NCBI GenBank assembly: GCA_930972465.1
Contig: CAKNHF010000001.1
Span: 99,092-163,091 of the forward strand
DNA length: 64,000 nucleotides
Direction: 5' to 3'
From: an uncultured Lachnospiraceae bacterium
GTDB lineage: Bacteria; Bacillota; Clostridia; Lachnospirales; Lachnospiraceae
The notes under the pieces are model-generated. The model worked only from the letters and a program-made list of their open reading frames with translations. It was not told the origin of the DNA and ran no database searches. Positions 6,770 to 17,609 of the stretch are shown in pieces. The translations under genes and the position numbers were made by a program. Numbering within the stretch: the first letter of the stretch is position 1; the number at the start of each line of letters is the position of its first letter.

Positions 6770-9700
6770 ATGGAGAAAAACAGAATCCGTCCCATCAAAA
6801 CCGGAAAAAGTTTCCGCATGAGCTATTCCAGGCAAAAAGAAGTATTGGAGATGCCTAACCTCATTGAAGTCCAGAAAGATTCCTATCAGTGGTTTCTGGA
6901 TGAAGGTCTCAAAGAGGTATTCGACGATATTTCACCGATCGCTGATTACAGCGGACACCTCAGTCTGGAATTTGTTGACTTCACGCTCTGTGAGGATGAC
7001 GTGAAGTATACAATCGACGAGTGCAAAGAGCGCGATGCGACTTATGCGGCACCCCTGAAAGTAAGGGTGAGACTTTATAATAAGGAAAATGATGAGATCA
7101 ATGAGCACGAGATCTTTATGGGAGATCTTCCGCTGATGACAAAGACCGGTACTTTTGTGATCAACGGTGCAGAACGTGTTATCGTCAGCCAGCTTGTGCG
7201 CTCACCGGGTATCTATTACGGAATTGCTCATGACAAGCTTGGAAAAAAGCTCTATTCGGCAACAGTGATCCCGAACAGAGGCGCGTGGCTTGAGTATGAG
7301 ACGGACTCCAACGACGTTTTCTATGTGCGTGTTGACAGGACAAGAAAAGTGCCTATCACTGTACTGATCCGTGCTCTGGGAATCGGAACGAATGCGGAAA
7401 TTCTGGAACTTTTCGGCGAGGAACCGAAGATCCTTGCAAGCTTTGGAAAGGACACTGCTGAGAATTATCAGGAGGGTCTTTTAGAGCTGTACAAAAAGAT
7501 ACGTCCGGGTGAGCCTCTGGCTGTGGACAGCGCGGAGAGCCTTATCACGAGTATGTTCTTTGATCCGAGAAGATACGATCTTGCCAAGGTCGGACGTTAT
7601 AAATTCAACAAGAAGCTGATGCTCAGAAACCGTGTTACCGGTCAGGTTCTGGCAGAGGATGTGGTAAGTCCGATTACAGGAGAGATCGTTGCAGAGAAGG
7701 GAACGAAGATTACACGCGAGATCGCAGATGCGATCCAGAACTCGGCGGCTCCTTACCTGTGGGTAGAGGGAGAGGATGAGTCAAGAAATATCAAGATTCT
7801 TTCCAATATGATGGTGGATCTGCAGGCAGTCGTTGATATCGATCCGAAGGAAGTCGGAGTAAAGGAACAGGTTTATTATCCTGTCCTTGCAGGTATTATC
7901 GAGGAGGCAGCGGGCGATATTGACGAGATGAAGAGGATGATCAGACGTGATATCCATGATCTGATTCCGAAGCATATCACCAAGGAAGATATCCTTGCTT
8001 CCATTAACTACAATATGCATCTTGAATACGGCATGGGAAATGACGATGATATCGATCACCTGGGCAACAGACGTATCCGCGCGGTGGGAGAACTTCTTCA
8101 GAACCAGTACAGGATCGGTCTGTCCAGACTGGAGAGAGTGGTTCGCGAGCGTATGACAACTCAGGATCAGGAAGGAATTTCGCCGCAGTCGCTGATCAAT
8201 ATCAAGCCGGTGACAGCAGCGGTGAAAGAATTTTTCGGCTCCTCTCAGCTGTCTCAGTTCATGGATCAGAACAACCCGCTGGGTGAGCTGACTCACAAGA
8301 GACGTCTTTCGGCACTTGGTCCGGGAGGTCTGTCGAGAGATCGTGCAGGATTTGAGGTTCGTGACGTACATTACTCCCATTACGGAAGAATGTGCCCGAT
8401 TGAAACTCCTGAGGGTCCGAACATTGGTCTGATCAACTCTCTGGCGACTTATGCGAGAATCAATGAATATGGATTCATTGAGGCGCCTTATCGTAAGATT
8501 GACAAGTCGGATCCGCAGAATCCGAGGGTTACGGATGAAGTAGTATATATGACTGCGGATGAGGAAGACAACTATCATGTGGCTCAGGCAAATACGCCTC
8601 TGGATGAAGAGGGCCACTTTGTAAATAAGAACGTATCCGGTCGTTATCGCGAAGAGACGCAGGAGTATGAGAGAAATAAATTCGACTACATGGATGTGTC
8701 TCCTAAGATGGTGTTCTCTGTTGCTACGGCGCTGATTCCGTTCCTTCAGAACGATGATGCGAACCGTGCTCTTATGGGATCCAACATGCAGCGTCAGGCG
8801 GTTCCGCTTCTTACAACGGAGGCTCCTGTCGTAGGAACGGGAATGGAAGTGAAAGCGGCGGTTGACTCCGGTGTCTGCGTTGTTGCAGAGCAGGCCGGTG
8901 TTGTGGAAAGCTCCACCTCCACGCAGATCGTGGTGAAGCACGACGACGGAACAAGAAAGGCATACAAGCTGACAAAATTCCAGCGGAGCAACCAGAGCAA
9001 CTGTTACAATCAGAGACCTATCGTGGATAAGGGTGAGAGAGTTGAGGCCGGCCAGGTTATCGCAGACGGCCCGTCCACATCCGGCGGAGAGATGGCTCTC
9101 GGCAAGAACCCGCTCATCGGTTTCATGACCTGGGAAGGATATAACTACGAGGATGCCGTACTCTTAAGCGAGAGACTTGTTCAGGATGATGTTTATACAT
9201 CAGTCCATATCGAAGAATACGAGGCGGAAGCAAGAGATACAAAACTGGGACCGGAGGAGATCACAAGAGATATCCCGGGTGTCGGCGACGACGCGCTCAA
9301 GGATCTGGATGAGAGAGGAATCATCCGTATCGGCGCAGAGGTCCGCGCAGGAGATATCCTGGTAGGTAAAGTTACGCCGAAGGGAGAGACCGAGCTTACG
9401 GCCGAGGAAAGGCTGCTCCGTGCAATCTTCGGTGAGAAAGCCCGCGAGGTCAGAGATACATCTCTGAAAGTACCTCACGGAGAATATGGTATTGTTGTAG
9501 ATGCAAAAGTGTTTACAAGAGAAAACGGAGACGAGCTGTCTCCGGGCGTAAATGAGTCGGTAAGAATCTACATTGCACAGAAGAGAAAGATCTCTGTGGG
9601 TGACAAGATGGCCGGACGTCACGGCAACAAGGGTGTCGTTTCCCGAGTGCTTCCTGTAGAAGATATGCCGTTCCTTCCGAACGGACGTCCGCTGGATATC

Positions 9701-10639
9701 GTGCTGAATCCGCTGGGTGTGCCTTCCCGAATGAATATCGGACAGGTGCTGGAGATTCATCTGAGTCTTGCGGCCAAGGCTCTCGGATTTAACATCTCTA
9801 CACCGGTATTCGACGGCGCAAATGAGATCGACATCATGGATACGCTTGATCTGGCAAATGATTATGTGAACCTGGAATGGGAAGAGTTTGAAAAGAAGCA
9901 TGGAGAAGAACTGCTTCCGGAAGTCCTTCAGTATCTCTCCGACAACAGAGAGCACAGAAAACTCTGGAAGGGAGTTCCGCTGTCAAGAGACGGTAAGGTT
10001 CGTCTGCGCGACGGACGTACCGGAGAATATTTTGACAGCCCGGTAACGATCGGACACATGCACTACCTGAAACTTCACCATCTGGTAGACGATAAAATCC
10101 ACGCGCGTTCCACAGGTCCGTACTCCCTCGTTACGCAGCAGCCTCTGGGCGGTAAAGCACAGTTCGGCGGACAGCGTTTCGGTGAGATGGAGGTTTGGGC
10201 ACTGGAGGCTTACGGCGCATCTTACACGCTGCAGGAGATTCTGACCGTGAAGTCGGATGATGTGGTCGGACGTGTGAAAACATACGAGGCGATCATCAAG
10301 GGTGAGAATATTCCTGAGCCTGGTGTTCCGGAATCCTTCAAGGTGCTTCTGAAAGAGCTGCAGTCACTTGCTCTGGACGTCCGCGTACTCCGCGATGACA
10401 ACACGGAAGTGGAGATCATGGAGAATGTGGATTACGGTGAAACAGACCTGAGACATATTATTGAAGGCGATAGGAAATACCGGGATGAAAATGAATCGTT
10501 CGGAGATCACGGATTCACCGAACAGGAATTTGTCGGAGAAGAGCTTGCTGACGTAGAGCCGGAGGAAGAGCCGGACGACAGTGATTTCGACGGCGAGGAG
10601 ATCAGTTTCGACGAGTATTCAGGTGATGAGGAAGAATAG
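6770..10639 (+). CDS. rpoB: DNA-directed RNA polymerase subunit beta
   Basis: This 1289-residue catalytic beta subunit has the expected length. The ATG at 6770 ([16 protein letters not shown]) follows TGAGGAG at 6753-6759. An in-frame ATG at 6665 would add 35 residues not related to RpoB and has no ribosome binding site. The rifampicin-binding cluster is intact ([18 protein letters not shown], then [14 protein letters not shown]) with wild-type-like residues. The switch and fork regions ([16 protein letters not shown]) and the C-terminal [22 protein letters not shown] anchor for beta' are present. The acidic C-terminal tail is longer than usual (about 40 residues). It is followed by rpoC after 14 nt. 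Confidence 0.98.
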   Translation: MEKNRIRPIKTGKSFRMSYSRQKEVLEMPNLIEVQKDSYQWFLDEGLKEVFDDISPIADYSGHLSLEFVDFTLCEDDVKYTIDECKERDATYAAPLKVRVRLYNKENDEINEHEIFMGDLPLMTKTGTFVINGAERVIVSQLVRSPGIYYGIAHDKLGKKLYSATVIPNRGAWLEYETDSNDVFYVRVDRTRKVPITVLIRALGIGTNAEILELFGEEPKILASFGKDTAENYQEGLLELYKKIRPGEPLAVDSAESLITSMFFDPRRYDLAKVGRYKFNKKLMLRNRVTGQVLAEDVVSPITGEIVAEKGTKITREIADAIQNSAAPYLWVEGEDESRNIKILSNMMVDLQAVVDIDPKEVGVKEQVYYPVLAGIIEEAAGDIDEMKRMIRRDIHDLIPKHITKEDILASINYNMHLEYGMGNDDDIDHLGNRRIRAVGELLQNQYRIGLSRLERVVRERMTTQDQEGISPQSLINIKPVTAAVKEFFGSSQLSQFMDQNNPLGELTHKRRLSALGPGGLSRDRAGFEVRDVHYSHYGRMCPIETPEGPNIGLINSLATYARINEYGFIEAPYRKIDKSDPQNPRVTDEVVYMTADEEDNYHVAQANTPLDEEGHFVNKNVSGRYREETQEYERNKFDYMDVSPKMVFSVATALIPFLQNDDANRALMGSNMQRQAVPLLTTEAPVVGTGMEVKAAVDSGVCVVAEQAGVVESSTSTQIVVKHDDGTRKAYKLTKFQRSNQSNCYNQRPIVDKGERVEAGQVIADGPSTSGGEMALGKNPLIGFMTWEGYNYEDAVLLSERLVQDDVYTSVHIEEYEAEARDTKLGPEEITRDIPGVGDDALKDLDERGIIRIGAEVRAGDILVGKVTPKGETELTAEERLLRAIFGEKAREVRDTSLKVPHGEYGIVVDAKVFTRENGDELSPGVNESVRIYIAQKRKISVGDKMAGRHGNKGVVSRVLPVEDMPFLPNGRPLDIVLNPLGVPSRMNIGQVLEIHLSLAAKALGFNISTPVFDGANEIDIMDTLDLANDYVNLEWEEFEKKHGEELLPEVLQYLSDNREHRKLWKGVPLSRDGKVRLRDGRTGEYFDSPVTIGHMHYLKLHHLVDDKIHARSTGPYSLVTQQPLGGKAQFGGQRFGEMEVWALEAYGASYTLQEILTVKSDDVVGRVKTYEAIIKGENIPEPGVPESFKVLLKELQSLALDVRVLRDDNTEVEIMENVDYGETDLRHIIEGDRKYRDENESFGDHGFTEQEFVGEELADVEPEEEPDDSDFDGEEISFDEYSGDEEE

Positions 10640-10653
10640 GAGGAGCCAATTCT

Positions 10654-13600
10654 ATGCCAAATAATAATGAACAACAATATGAACCGTTAACCTTTGATGC
10701 GATCAAGATCGGTCTGGCTTCACCGGAAAAGATCCTTGAGTGGTCCAGAGGCGAAGTGACAAAGCCGGAGACAATCAACTACAGGACATTGAAACCAGAG
10801 AAGGACGGTCTGTTCTGTGAAAGAATCTTCGGACCGAGCAAGGACTGGGAGTGTCACTGCGGAAAGTATAAAAAGATCCGCTATAAAGGCGTTGTCTGCG
10901 ACCGGTGCGGGGTTGAGGTCACAAAGGCAAGTGTGCGCCGTGAGCGTATGGGACATATCGCTCTGGCTGCACCGGTATCCCATATCTGGTATTTTAAGGG
11001 TATTCCGAGCCGCATGGGACTGATCCTTGATATTTCTCCGAGAACACTGGAGCGGGTGCTTTACTTCGCGTCCTACATTGTACTGGATAAGGGCGAGACG
11101 GATCTGCAGAATAAACAGATCCTTTCCGAAGCTGAATATCAGGAGCAGAAGGAAAAATGGGGCAGAAATGCATTCCGCGTCGGCATGGGAGCCGAGGCTA
11201 TCAAGGAGCTGCTTGAGGCTATTGATCTTGATAAAGAGTACGATGAGCTTCAGAAGGCTCTGGAGAATGCGACAGGGCAGAAGCGCGCAAGAATCGTGAA
11301 GCGTCTGGAGGTTGTTGAGGCATTCCGCGAGTCGGGCAACAGACCGGAGTGGATGATACTTACAGCGATTCCGGTCATTCCGCCGGATCTGCGTCCCATG
11401 GTTCAGCTGGACGGCGGACGTTTTGCAACATCTGACCTGAATGATCTGTACAGAAGAATCATAAACAGGAATAACCGTCTTAAGAGACTGCTCGAACTGG
11501 GAGCACCGGATATCATCGTCCGGAACGAGAAGCGTATGCTTCAGGAAGCAGTGGACGCACTGATCGATAACGGCCGCCGCGGCCGTCCGGTAACAGGACC
11601 GGGAAACAGAGCGCTGAAATCCCTTTCTGACATGCTGAAAGGTAAGTCCGGACGTTTCCGTCAGAATCTGCTTGGAAAACGTGTCGACTATTCCGGACGT
11701 TCAGTTATCGTCGTAGGACCGGAACTGAAGATTTACCAGTGCGGTCTGCCGAAAGAGATGGCGATCGAGCTGTTCAAACCGTTTGTAATGAAAGAACTGG
11801 TTGCAAACGGAACAGCTCATAATATAAAGAATGCGAAGAAGATGGTTGAAAGACTTCAGCCGGAAGTGTGGGATGTTCTTGAGGAAGTGATCAAGGAACA
11901 TCCGGTTATGCTGAACCGTGCCCCCACGCTTCACAGACTTGGTATTCAGGCGTTTGAGCCGATTCTTGTAGAAGGTAAGGCGATCAAGCTGCATCCGCTT
12001 GTTTGTACGGCGTACAACGCTGACTTCGACGGAGACCAGATGGCTGTCCATGTGCCGCTTTCACAGGAAGCGCAGGCAGAGTGCCGGTTCCTTCTTCTCT
12101 CACCGAACAACCTGCTGAAACCGTCAGACGGAGGCCCGGTTGCCGTTCCTTCACAGGATATGGTCCTTGGTATTTACTATCTGACTCAGGTGAGACCCGG
12201 AGCAAAGGGAGAGGGAATGTTCTTCAAGAGTGTGAGCGAAGCTATTCTCGCTTATGAGAACGGCTATATCACACTGCATTCTCAGATCAAGGTGCGCGTG
12301 TCCAAGACCATGCCTGACGGAACAGTGAAGACAGGAACTATCGATGCGACTCTCGGACGTCTGCTGTTCAATGAGATCATTCCTCAGGATCTTGGCTTTG
12401 TGGACAGAGATGTTGAGGGAAATGAGCTTCTGATGGAGATTGACTTCCATGTAGGAAAGAAACAGCTGAAGCAGATCCTTGAGAAGGTCATCAATACACA
12501 TGGCGCGACTCAGACAGCGGAAGTGCTGGATGATGTGAAGGCCATCGGCTATAAGTTCTCAACGAGAGCTGCCATGACCGTATCGATTTCTGATATGACC
12601 GTACCGCCGCAGAAACCGCAGATGATCGAGGAAGCTCAGAACACGGTTGACAGGATCACAAAGAACTACAAACGTGGTCTTATTACAGAAGAAGAGCGTT
12701 ACAAAGAAGTTGTAGAGACATGGAAGGCTACCGATGACAAGCTTACAGATGCACTGCTTTCCGGTCTTGATAAATACAATAACATTTATATGATGGCTGA
12801 CTCCGGAGCCCGTGGTTCCGATAAGCAGATCAAACAGCTTGCAGGTATGCGAGGACTTATGGCGGATACCACAGGACGTACCATTGAGCTGCCTATCAAG
12901 TCCAACTTCCGTGAAGGTCTTGACGTACTGGAATACTTCATGTCCGCACACGGCGCGCGTAAAGGTCTGTCCGATACGGCGCTCCGTACGGCCGATTCCG
13001 GTTACCTGACCAGACGTCTGGTTGACGTTTCTCAGCAGCTGATCATTCACGATGCAGACTGTGTGGGACCGGATGAGGAGATCCCGGGAATGTATGTGCA
13101 TGCATTCATGGATGCAAATGAAGAGATTGAGAGCCTTCAGGACAGAATCACAGGACGTTTCTCGTGCGAGGATATCAAAGATAAGGACGGAAATGTACTC
13201 GTGAAGGCAAACCACATGATCACACCACGCCGTGCGGAGAGAGTCATCAAGAAGGGCGTAGGCGAGGACGGAGAACCGATCAAGAAAGTGAAGATCCGTA
13301 CGATCCTTACATGCCGCTGCAAGAACGGTGTGTGTGCAAAATGCTACGGCGCAAACATGGCCACCGGAGAAGTGGTTCAGGTTGGTGAGGCAGTAGGTAT
13401 TGTAGCTGCTCAGTCCATCGGTGAGCCGGGTACACAGCTGACCATGCGTACGTTCCATACCGGTGGTGTGGCCGGAGACGATATCACGCAGGGTCTTCCC
13501 CGTGTCGAGGAGCTTTTCGAGGCGAGAAAGCCGAAGGGACTTGCGATTATTACAGAGTTCGCAGGAAGAGCTACAATCAGTGACACGAAAAAGAAACGTG

Positions 13601-14301
13601 AAGTTATCGTTACGAATGAGGAAACGGGTGAATCAAAGGCATACCTTATTCCTTACGGTTCACGTATCAAGATTCAGGACGGCGCGATGCTTGAGGCAGG
13701 AGATGAGCTTACAGAAGGTAGTGTGAATCCGCATGATATCCTTAAAATCAAAGGACTGCGGGCAGTTCAGGACTACATGCTCCGCGAGGTTCAGAGAGTA
13801 TATCGTCTTCAGGGTGTTGATATCAATGATAAGCATATCGAAGTTATTGTCCGTCAGATGCTGAAGAAAGTGCGTGTGGAGGAAAAGGGAGATTCCGAAT
13901 TCCTGCCGGGCACAATGGTAGATGTGCTTGAATTTGAAGATGTAAACAAGCAGCTTGAGGCCGACGGCAAAGAGCCGGCGACAGGAGAGCAGATCATGCT
14001 GGGAATCACGAAAGCTTCCCTTGCTACCGATTCCTTCCTGTCAGCTGCATCATTCCAGGAGACAACGAAGGTACTTACTGAAGCTGCAATTAACGGTAAG
14101 GTTGATCATCTTGTCGGACTGAAAGAGAATGTTATCATCGGTAAACACATTCCGGCTGGTACGGGTATGAAGAAATACCGTGATGTCAGACTGAACACAG
14201 ATGTAATGCCGGATGATGAGCTGAATCTGGATGAAGAGCTTGTCCTCGATGAAGAGACAGCTCCGGAAGAACCGGAAACAGCAGTGACAATCGAAGAATA
14301 G
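10654..14301 (+). CDS. rpoC: DNA-directed RNA polymerase subunit beta'
   Basis: This 1215-residue subunit carries the active-site magnesium motif NADFDGDQM (about residues 455-463). Zinc site 1 is formed by C67, C69, C82 and C85 and zinc site 2 by C803, C887, C894 and C897. The trigger-loop/bridge-helix region ([23 protein letters not shown]; key residues D, R, I, P, F, G, L) lies near 735-755. The last 30 residues are Glu/Pro rich. The Shine-Dalgarno AGGAGG of rpoC overlaps the end of rpoB. The gene ends at a strong terminator. Confidence 0.98.
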   Translation: MPNNNEQQYEPLTFDAIKIGLASPEKILEWSRGEVTKPETINYRTLKPEKDGLFCERIFGPSKDWECHCGKYKKIRYKGVVCDRCGVEVTKASVRRERMGHIALAAPVSHIWYFKGIPSRMGLILDISPRTLERVLYFASYIVLDKGETDLQNKQILSEAEYQEQKEKWGRNAFRVGMGAEAIKELLEAIDLDKEYDELQKALENATGQKRARIVKRLEVVEAFRESGNRPEWMILTAIPVIPPDLRPMVQLDGGRFATSDLNDLYRRIINRNNRLKRLLELGAPDIIVRNEKRMLQEAVDALIDNGRRGRPVTGPGNRALKSLSDMLKGKSGRFRQNLLGKRVDYSGRSVIVVGPELKIYQCGLPKEMAIELFKPFVMKELVANGTAHNIKNAKKMVERLQPEVWDVLEEVIKEHPVMLNRAPTLHRLGIQAFEPILVEGKAIKLHPLVCTAYNADFDGDQMAVHVPLSQEAQAECRFLLLSPNNLLKPSDGGPVAVPSQDMVLGIYYLTQVRPGAKGEGMFFKSVSEAILAYENGYITLHSQIKVRVSKTMPDGTVKTGTIDATLGRLLFNEIIPQDLGFVDRDVEGNELLMEIDFHVGKKQLKQILEKVINTHGATQTAEVLDDVKAIGYKFSTRAAMTVSISDMTVPPQKPQMIEEAQNTVDRITKNYKRGLITEEERYKEVVETWKATDDKLTDALLSGLDKYNNIYMMADSGARGSDKQIKQLAGMRGLMADTTGRTIELPIKSNFREGLDVLEYFMSAHGARKGLSDTALRTADSGYLTRRLVDVSQQLIIHDADCVGPDEEIPGMYVHAFMDANEEIESLQDRITGRFSCEDIKDKDGNVLVKANHMITPRRAERVIKKGVGEDGEPIKKVKIRTILTCRCKNGVCAKCYGANMATGEVVQVGEAVGIVAAQSIGEPGTQLTMRTFHTGGVAGDDITQGLPRVEELFEARKPKGLAIITEFAGRATISDTKKKREVIVTNEETGESKAYLIPYGSRIKIQDGAMLEAGDELTEGSVNPHDILKIKGLRAVQDYMLREVQRVYRLQGVDINDKHIEVIVRQMLKKVRVEEKGDSEFLPGTMVDVLEFEDVNKQLEADGKEPATGEQIMLGITKASLATDSFLSAASFQETTKVLTEAAINGKVDHLVGLKENVIIGKHIPAGTGMKKYRDVRLNTDVMPDDELNLDEELVLDEETAPEEPETAVTIEE

Positions 14302-14307
14302 AGACAA

Positions 14308-14345
14308 AGAAGGGGACTTCGCCAGACGGCGGAGTCCCCTTTGCG
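14308..14345. terminator. Terminator after rpoC, possibly bidirectional
   Basis: AAGGGGACTTCGCC pairs with GGCGGAGTCCCCTT. It separates rpoC from the convergent minus-strand genes. Confidence 0.85.
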
Positions 14346-14352
14346 GTTCATG

Positions 14353-14496
14353 TTAATCCATAAGAGAAGTTCCAAAACGGATTTTTCTGTAGATTTTCTG
14401 GATGATCGTAACAGGAAGGGAAATCAGGATATAGAATGTTGCGAAAATTCCCGCGGCTCCTCCTATGATCATAAGCAGAATTAAGACAAAATCCAT
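14353..14496 (-). CDS. Small membrane protein, 47 residues
   Basis: The minus strand holds a short ORF (MDFVLILLMIIGG...) with a hydrophobic first 30 residues and a basic tail QKIYRKIRFG, ending LMD. This is the pattern of a single-span, N-out/C-in small membrane protein. AAAGGAG lies upstream of the ATG with about 11-nt spacing. It follows the kdpE-like gene by 137 nt on the same strand and runs up to the rpoC terminator. It does not match a family I recognise. A regulatory peptide of the adjacent sensor kinase, or a KdpF-like peptide, is conceivable but unproven. Confidence 0.6.
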   Translation of the reverse strand: MDFVLILLMIIGGAAGIFATFYILISLPVTIIQKIYRKIRFGTSLMD

Positions 14497-14633
14497 ACAG
14501 GTGCACACTCCTTTCTGCTTTTCCGTATCACGTGTCAGAGATCGCTTTTTTTGCGAGTCCTGAATTCATTTTAGAGTATAATCCTGCAGCGGGAAATGAG
14601 AGAGAAAGTTTTCTAGCAGAATCTTAACGTTTT

Positions 14634-15335
14634 TCACTCATCTTCCGCCATTCTGTAACCGACTCCCACTTCGGTAAAGATATATTCCGGCTGCGCCGGA
14701 TCCTTTTCTATCTTCCTGCGGATGTTGGCCATATTTACGCGGAGAATCTTGTTGTCCCCGTCTGTATAAGGCCCCCATACATTTGACAGGAGAGAAGAGT
14801 AAGTGATTACCTTGCCCGAATTCTGAGCCAGATAGGCAACGATTTTATATTCTATAGGCGTCAGATGAACTGCCTTTGCATCAATTGTAAGAAGTCGTTT
14901 TGAAAAGTCCAGAGTCATGGCGCCGTGTTTATAAGCGCGGATATAAAGGTCATTGTCCGTGCGAAGGCGGTTGCTGTGTCTGAGAGAGGCCCGGATCCTT
15001 GCGAGAAGTTCGGATGTCCCGAAAGGCTTTGTTATATAATCGTCTGCGCCCAGATCGAGAGAATTGACTTTCTCCATCTCTGCGGTTCTGGCAGAGATAA
15101 CAATGATTGGAGTGCTTGACCATGTGCGCACCTCTCGAATGACGCTGCTGCCGTCCATATCCGGCAGACCGAGATCAAGAAGAATTATATCAGGGCACTG
15201 AGACCGGATGATTTCAAGAGCTTCCCTTCCCGTAGAGGAGCATAACACCCGATAATCATGGCGCTTCAGTATCTTTCCCATAAAAGTCTGGATCTTATTT
15301 TCATCCTCGATAATCAGTACAGAAAATTTAGGCAT
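14634..15335 (-). CDS. kdpE: KdpE-like OmpR-family response regulator
   Basis: This 233-residue two-component regulator has a receiver domain (1-120) with the acidic pair E10/D11, phospho-acceptor D54 (LLDLGLPDMDG) and conserved K near 104 in DDYITKPFG. It ends in a winged-helix DNA-binding domain (about 130-230; LTPIEYKIVAYLAQNSGKVITY). The pattern is closest to KdpE, which controls potassium uptake genes. It is separated by 3 nt from the kinase gene, so the two form a pair. No kdpFABC genes are in the window, so the real regulon may differ. The symbol is by similarity. Confidence 0.85.
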   Translation of the reverse strand: MPKFSVLIIEDENKIQTFMGKILKRHDYRVLCSSTGREALEIIRSQCPDIILLDLGLPDMDGSSVIREVRTWSSTPIIVISARTAEMEKVNSLDLGADDYITKPFGTSELLARIRASLRHSNRLRTDNDLYIRAYKHGAMTLDFSKRLLTIDAKAVHLTPIEYKIVAYLAQNSGKVITYSSLLSNVWGPYTDGDNKILRVNMANIRRKIEKDPAQPEYIFTEVGVGYRMAEDE

Positions 15336-15338
15336 TGG

Positions 15339-16406
15339 TTATTCCTCCTTCTCTTTGGGAAGAGTAAAGATAAATTCTGCTCCTTTCCCGTGATTGACAG
15401 CAGTAATATCGCCTCCGTGTGCCCGGATGATCGTTTTACAAATGGACAGACCGATTCCGATCCCGCGATGGCCGTCAGAAGAGAGAGATGAAATCTGACT
15501 GCCTTCAAATATATGCGGAAGCTGCTCTTTTGTAATGCCTGTGCCGTAATCCCGTACAGAAAAGCTGACGAATTCAGGCTCATCTTTGATTACAAGATCA
15601 ACAGGACCGGTGCTTCCGGAATGGACGGCCGCATTTTCAATGAGATTGATGAGAACCTGTTCGATGAGGGTCGGATCCATGGCGAGCATAAGAAAATCGT
15701 CGGGCATGGACACCCTGACCCGGGTATCCGGAAGTCGTTTCCGAAGCCGCTGTAAGGCCTCAGACACAACTTCCTCAACGACCTCTGAGGTCTTCTTGAC
15801 TTTGTCGCCAGTATCATTCTGGATGCGCGTTACAGTCAGAAGATTTTCCGCCATGTTCAGAAGCCATTCGGCATCATCTTTTATATTCCTTATAAGTTCA
15901 ACCCGCTCATCATCGGTCAGTTCCCGATAGTTTTCCAGATAAGAGGAGGAAGATCCAATGATTGTTGTCAGGGGAGTGCGCAGATCGTGCGAAACAGCCC
16001 GAAGAAGATTGGCGCGCAGTTTCTCCCTGTCAGCTTCAGAGAGTGCTTTCTCTCGTTCGGCAATCGCGCGCTGCTGCTGTTTAAGCGTCGTGGTCGTTGC
16101 ACTTGTGATAAGAGAGATTGCAAGCATTCCGATAAAAGTCACCGGATATCCTGCCAGTGAAAAATTAATCCTGAAATAGGGATAAGAGAAAAAGAAATTC
16201 ACTGCAGCCACGCAGAAAAGCGCGGCTGCTATCCCATACAGATATCCGGTTGTTTTTAATGCGATAAGTATCAGTGCAAGAGTATAAATTACTGTAATAT
16301 TTGCCAGATTCTTGTTCCCGAAATAAAAGAAACAAAAAGACATGGCAGTTGCGACAAGAAGCAGCAGGACAGTAATAATAATGTCAGAACAGATTCGTTT
16401 TATCAT
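15339..16406 (-). CDS. kdpD: Short KdpD-like sensor histidine kinase
   Basis: This 355-residue membrane kinase has four closely spaced transmembrane helices (about residues 8-105, DUF4118 type) as in the KdpD membrane core. A short linker follows, then a HisKA domain with phospho-acceptor H140 (RAVSHDLRTPLT), and the ATPase with N-box NLIENAAVHS, DYGTGI and GIGIGLSICK. The large N-terminal KdpD cytoplasmic sensor and the UspA-like domain of full-length KdpD (about 900 residues) are absent, while the ATG and membrane region look intact. It is thus a natural short form, not an obvious truncation. It lies 18 nt after prs and 3 nt before kdpE. Confidence 0.85.
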   Translation of the reverse strand: MIKRICSDIIITVLLLLVATAMSFCFFYFGNKNLANITVIYTLALILIALKTTGYLYGIAAALFCVAAVNFFFSYPYFRINFSLAGYPVTFIGMLAISLITSATTTTLKQQQRAIAEREKALSEADREKLRANLLRAVSHDLRTPLTTIIGSSSSYLENYRELTDDERVELIRNIKDDAEWLLNMAENLLTVTRIQNDTGDKVKKTSEVVEEVVSEALQRLRKRLPDTRVRVSMPDDFLMLAMDPTLIEQVLINLIENAAVHSGSTGPVDLVIKDEPEFVSFSVRDYGTGITKEQLPHIFEGSQISSLSSDGHRGIGIGLSICKTIIRAHGGDITAVNHGKGAEFIFTLPKEKEE

Positions 16407-16424
16407 AGCGGTATAAGTAAAAAG

Positions 16425-17609
16425 TCAGATCGGCTCTCCGTTGCGGTATTTCTGCAGAACATGCTGAATTCTTTCGTTCGGGCTCAGTATGGAACTGATC
16501 GATCCGTCGTGATTCAGCGTATCAACGATAAGAGCGATATATTTGCTCATATCGCAGCTGATATAATATGGCTTGGACAGAAGCTCCGGGGTCTGGTAAA
16601 TAAGATTGGTCGTAAGAATTCTGCAAAGAGTGCCGTCTTCGTAAGCCTTATCAAATTTTTCAAGCCCGTTTGTAAAGAGCCCGAACGTTGCTGCAGCAAA
16701 GATACGCCCTGCTTTTCTGCGCTTCAGTTCGGTAGCAACCTCTATAATGCTGTCGCCGGAAGAAATCATGTCGTCGATTATGATCACGTCTTTCCCTTCC
16801 ACGGAACTTCCGAGAAATTCATGAGCGACGATGGGATTGCGTCCGTCAACGATCTTTGTATAGTCACGGCGCTTATAGAACATACCCATATCGAGACCAA
16901 GAACATTGGCAAGATAAATTGCACGATTGGTGCCGCCTTCATCCGGGCTGATAGCCATCATGTGCCGACTGTCAATTTGAAGATCATCAATATTGCGGAG
17001 AAGTCCCTTGATAAACTGGTAAGTAGGCTTTATCGTCTCAAATCCGCTGAGGGGGATGGCGTTCTGAACACGGGGATCGTGCGCGTCAAACGTGATGATA
17101 TTATCCACGCCCATGCGGACCAGCTCCTGAAGTGCGAGAGCACAGTCAAGGGATTCACGGGAACTTCTCTTATGCTGACGGCTTTCATAGAGAAATGGCA
17201 TAATAACATTGATTCTACGCCCTTTCCCGCCGATAGCTGCGATAATCCTCTTCAGATTCTGAAAGTGATCATCCGGTGACATGTGATTTTTATGGCCTGT
17301 CAGAGAATAAGTCACACTGTAATTGCACACATCAACCATCAGATAAAGATCTTTCCCGCGGACAGATTCTTTGATGATTCCTTTTGCCTCCCCGGATCCG
17401 AAGCGGGGTACCTGGGCATTGATGAGAAAATTATCTTTTTCATAGCCGGAGAAAGCTATGTCATTCCGGTATTCGTGTGCGCTTTCATGGCGCCATTTCA
17501 CCAGATAGTCATTCACTTTGTTCCCAAGGCTCTCACAGCCGGGAAGTGCGATAAGACCAAGACTTCCTACCGGAATGTTTTCCAAGATTCGTTCTGTTCG
17601 ACGTAACAT
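16425..17609 (-). CDS. prs: Ribose-phosphate pyrophosphokinase (divergent long form)
   Basis: This 394-residue enzyme makes PRPP from ribose-5-phosphate and ATP, feeding purine, pyrimidine, His, Trp and NAD synthesis. It has the PRPP-synthase flexible-loop region (PFLYESRQHKRSSRE), the divalent-cation-binding FDAHDPRVQNA segment and the PRPP-binding DVIIIDDMISSGDS. It is about 80 residues longer than the ordinary 310-320-residue Prs, with an extra N-terminal segment and insertions. This is the form I associate with Lachnospiraceae. Its start overlaps the stop of the dnaC-like gene by 1 nt, indicating translational coupling with the replication genes. Confidence 0.85.
   Translation of the reverse strand: MLRRTERILENIPVGSLGLIALPGCESLGNKVNDYLVKWRHESAHEYRNDIAFSGYEKDNFLINAQVPRFGSGEAKGIIKESVRGKDLYLMVDVCNYSVTYSLTGHKNHMSPDDHFQNLKRIIAAIGGKGRRINVIMPFLYESRQHKRSSRESLDCALALQELVRMGVDNIITFDAHDPRVQNAIPLSGFETIKPTYQFIKGLLRNIDDLQIDSRHMMAISPDEGGTNRAIYLANVLGLDMGMFYKRRDYTKIVDGRNPIVAHEFLGSSVEGKDVIIIDDMISSGDSIIEVATELKRRKAGRIFAAATFGLFTNGLEKFDKAYEDGTLCRILTTNLIYQTPELLSKPYYISCDMSKYIALIVDTLNHDGSISSILSPNERIQHVLQKYRNGEPI

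Noticed and set aside
7781-8941. Open frame of 386 codons on the minus strand inside rpoB
   Set aside because: It lies entirely antisense to a highly conserved gene, has no ribosome binding site and no protein-family features. It reflects the codon bias of rpoB.
12559-13458. Open frame of 299 codons on the minus strand inside rpoC
   Set aside because: Antisense to a universally conserved region of rpoC; no start signals or family motifs.
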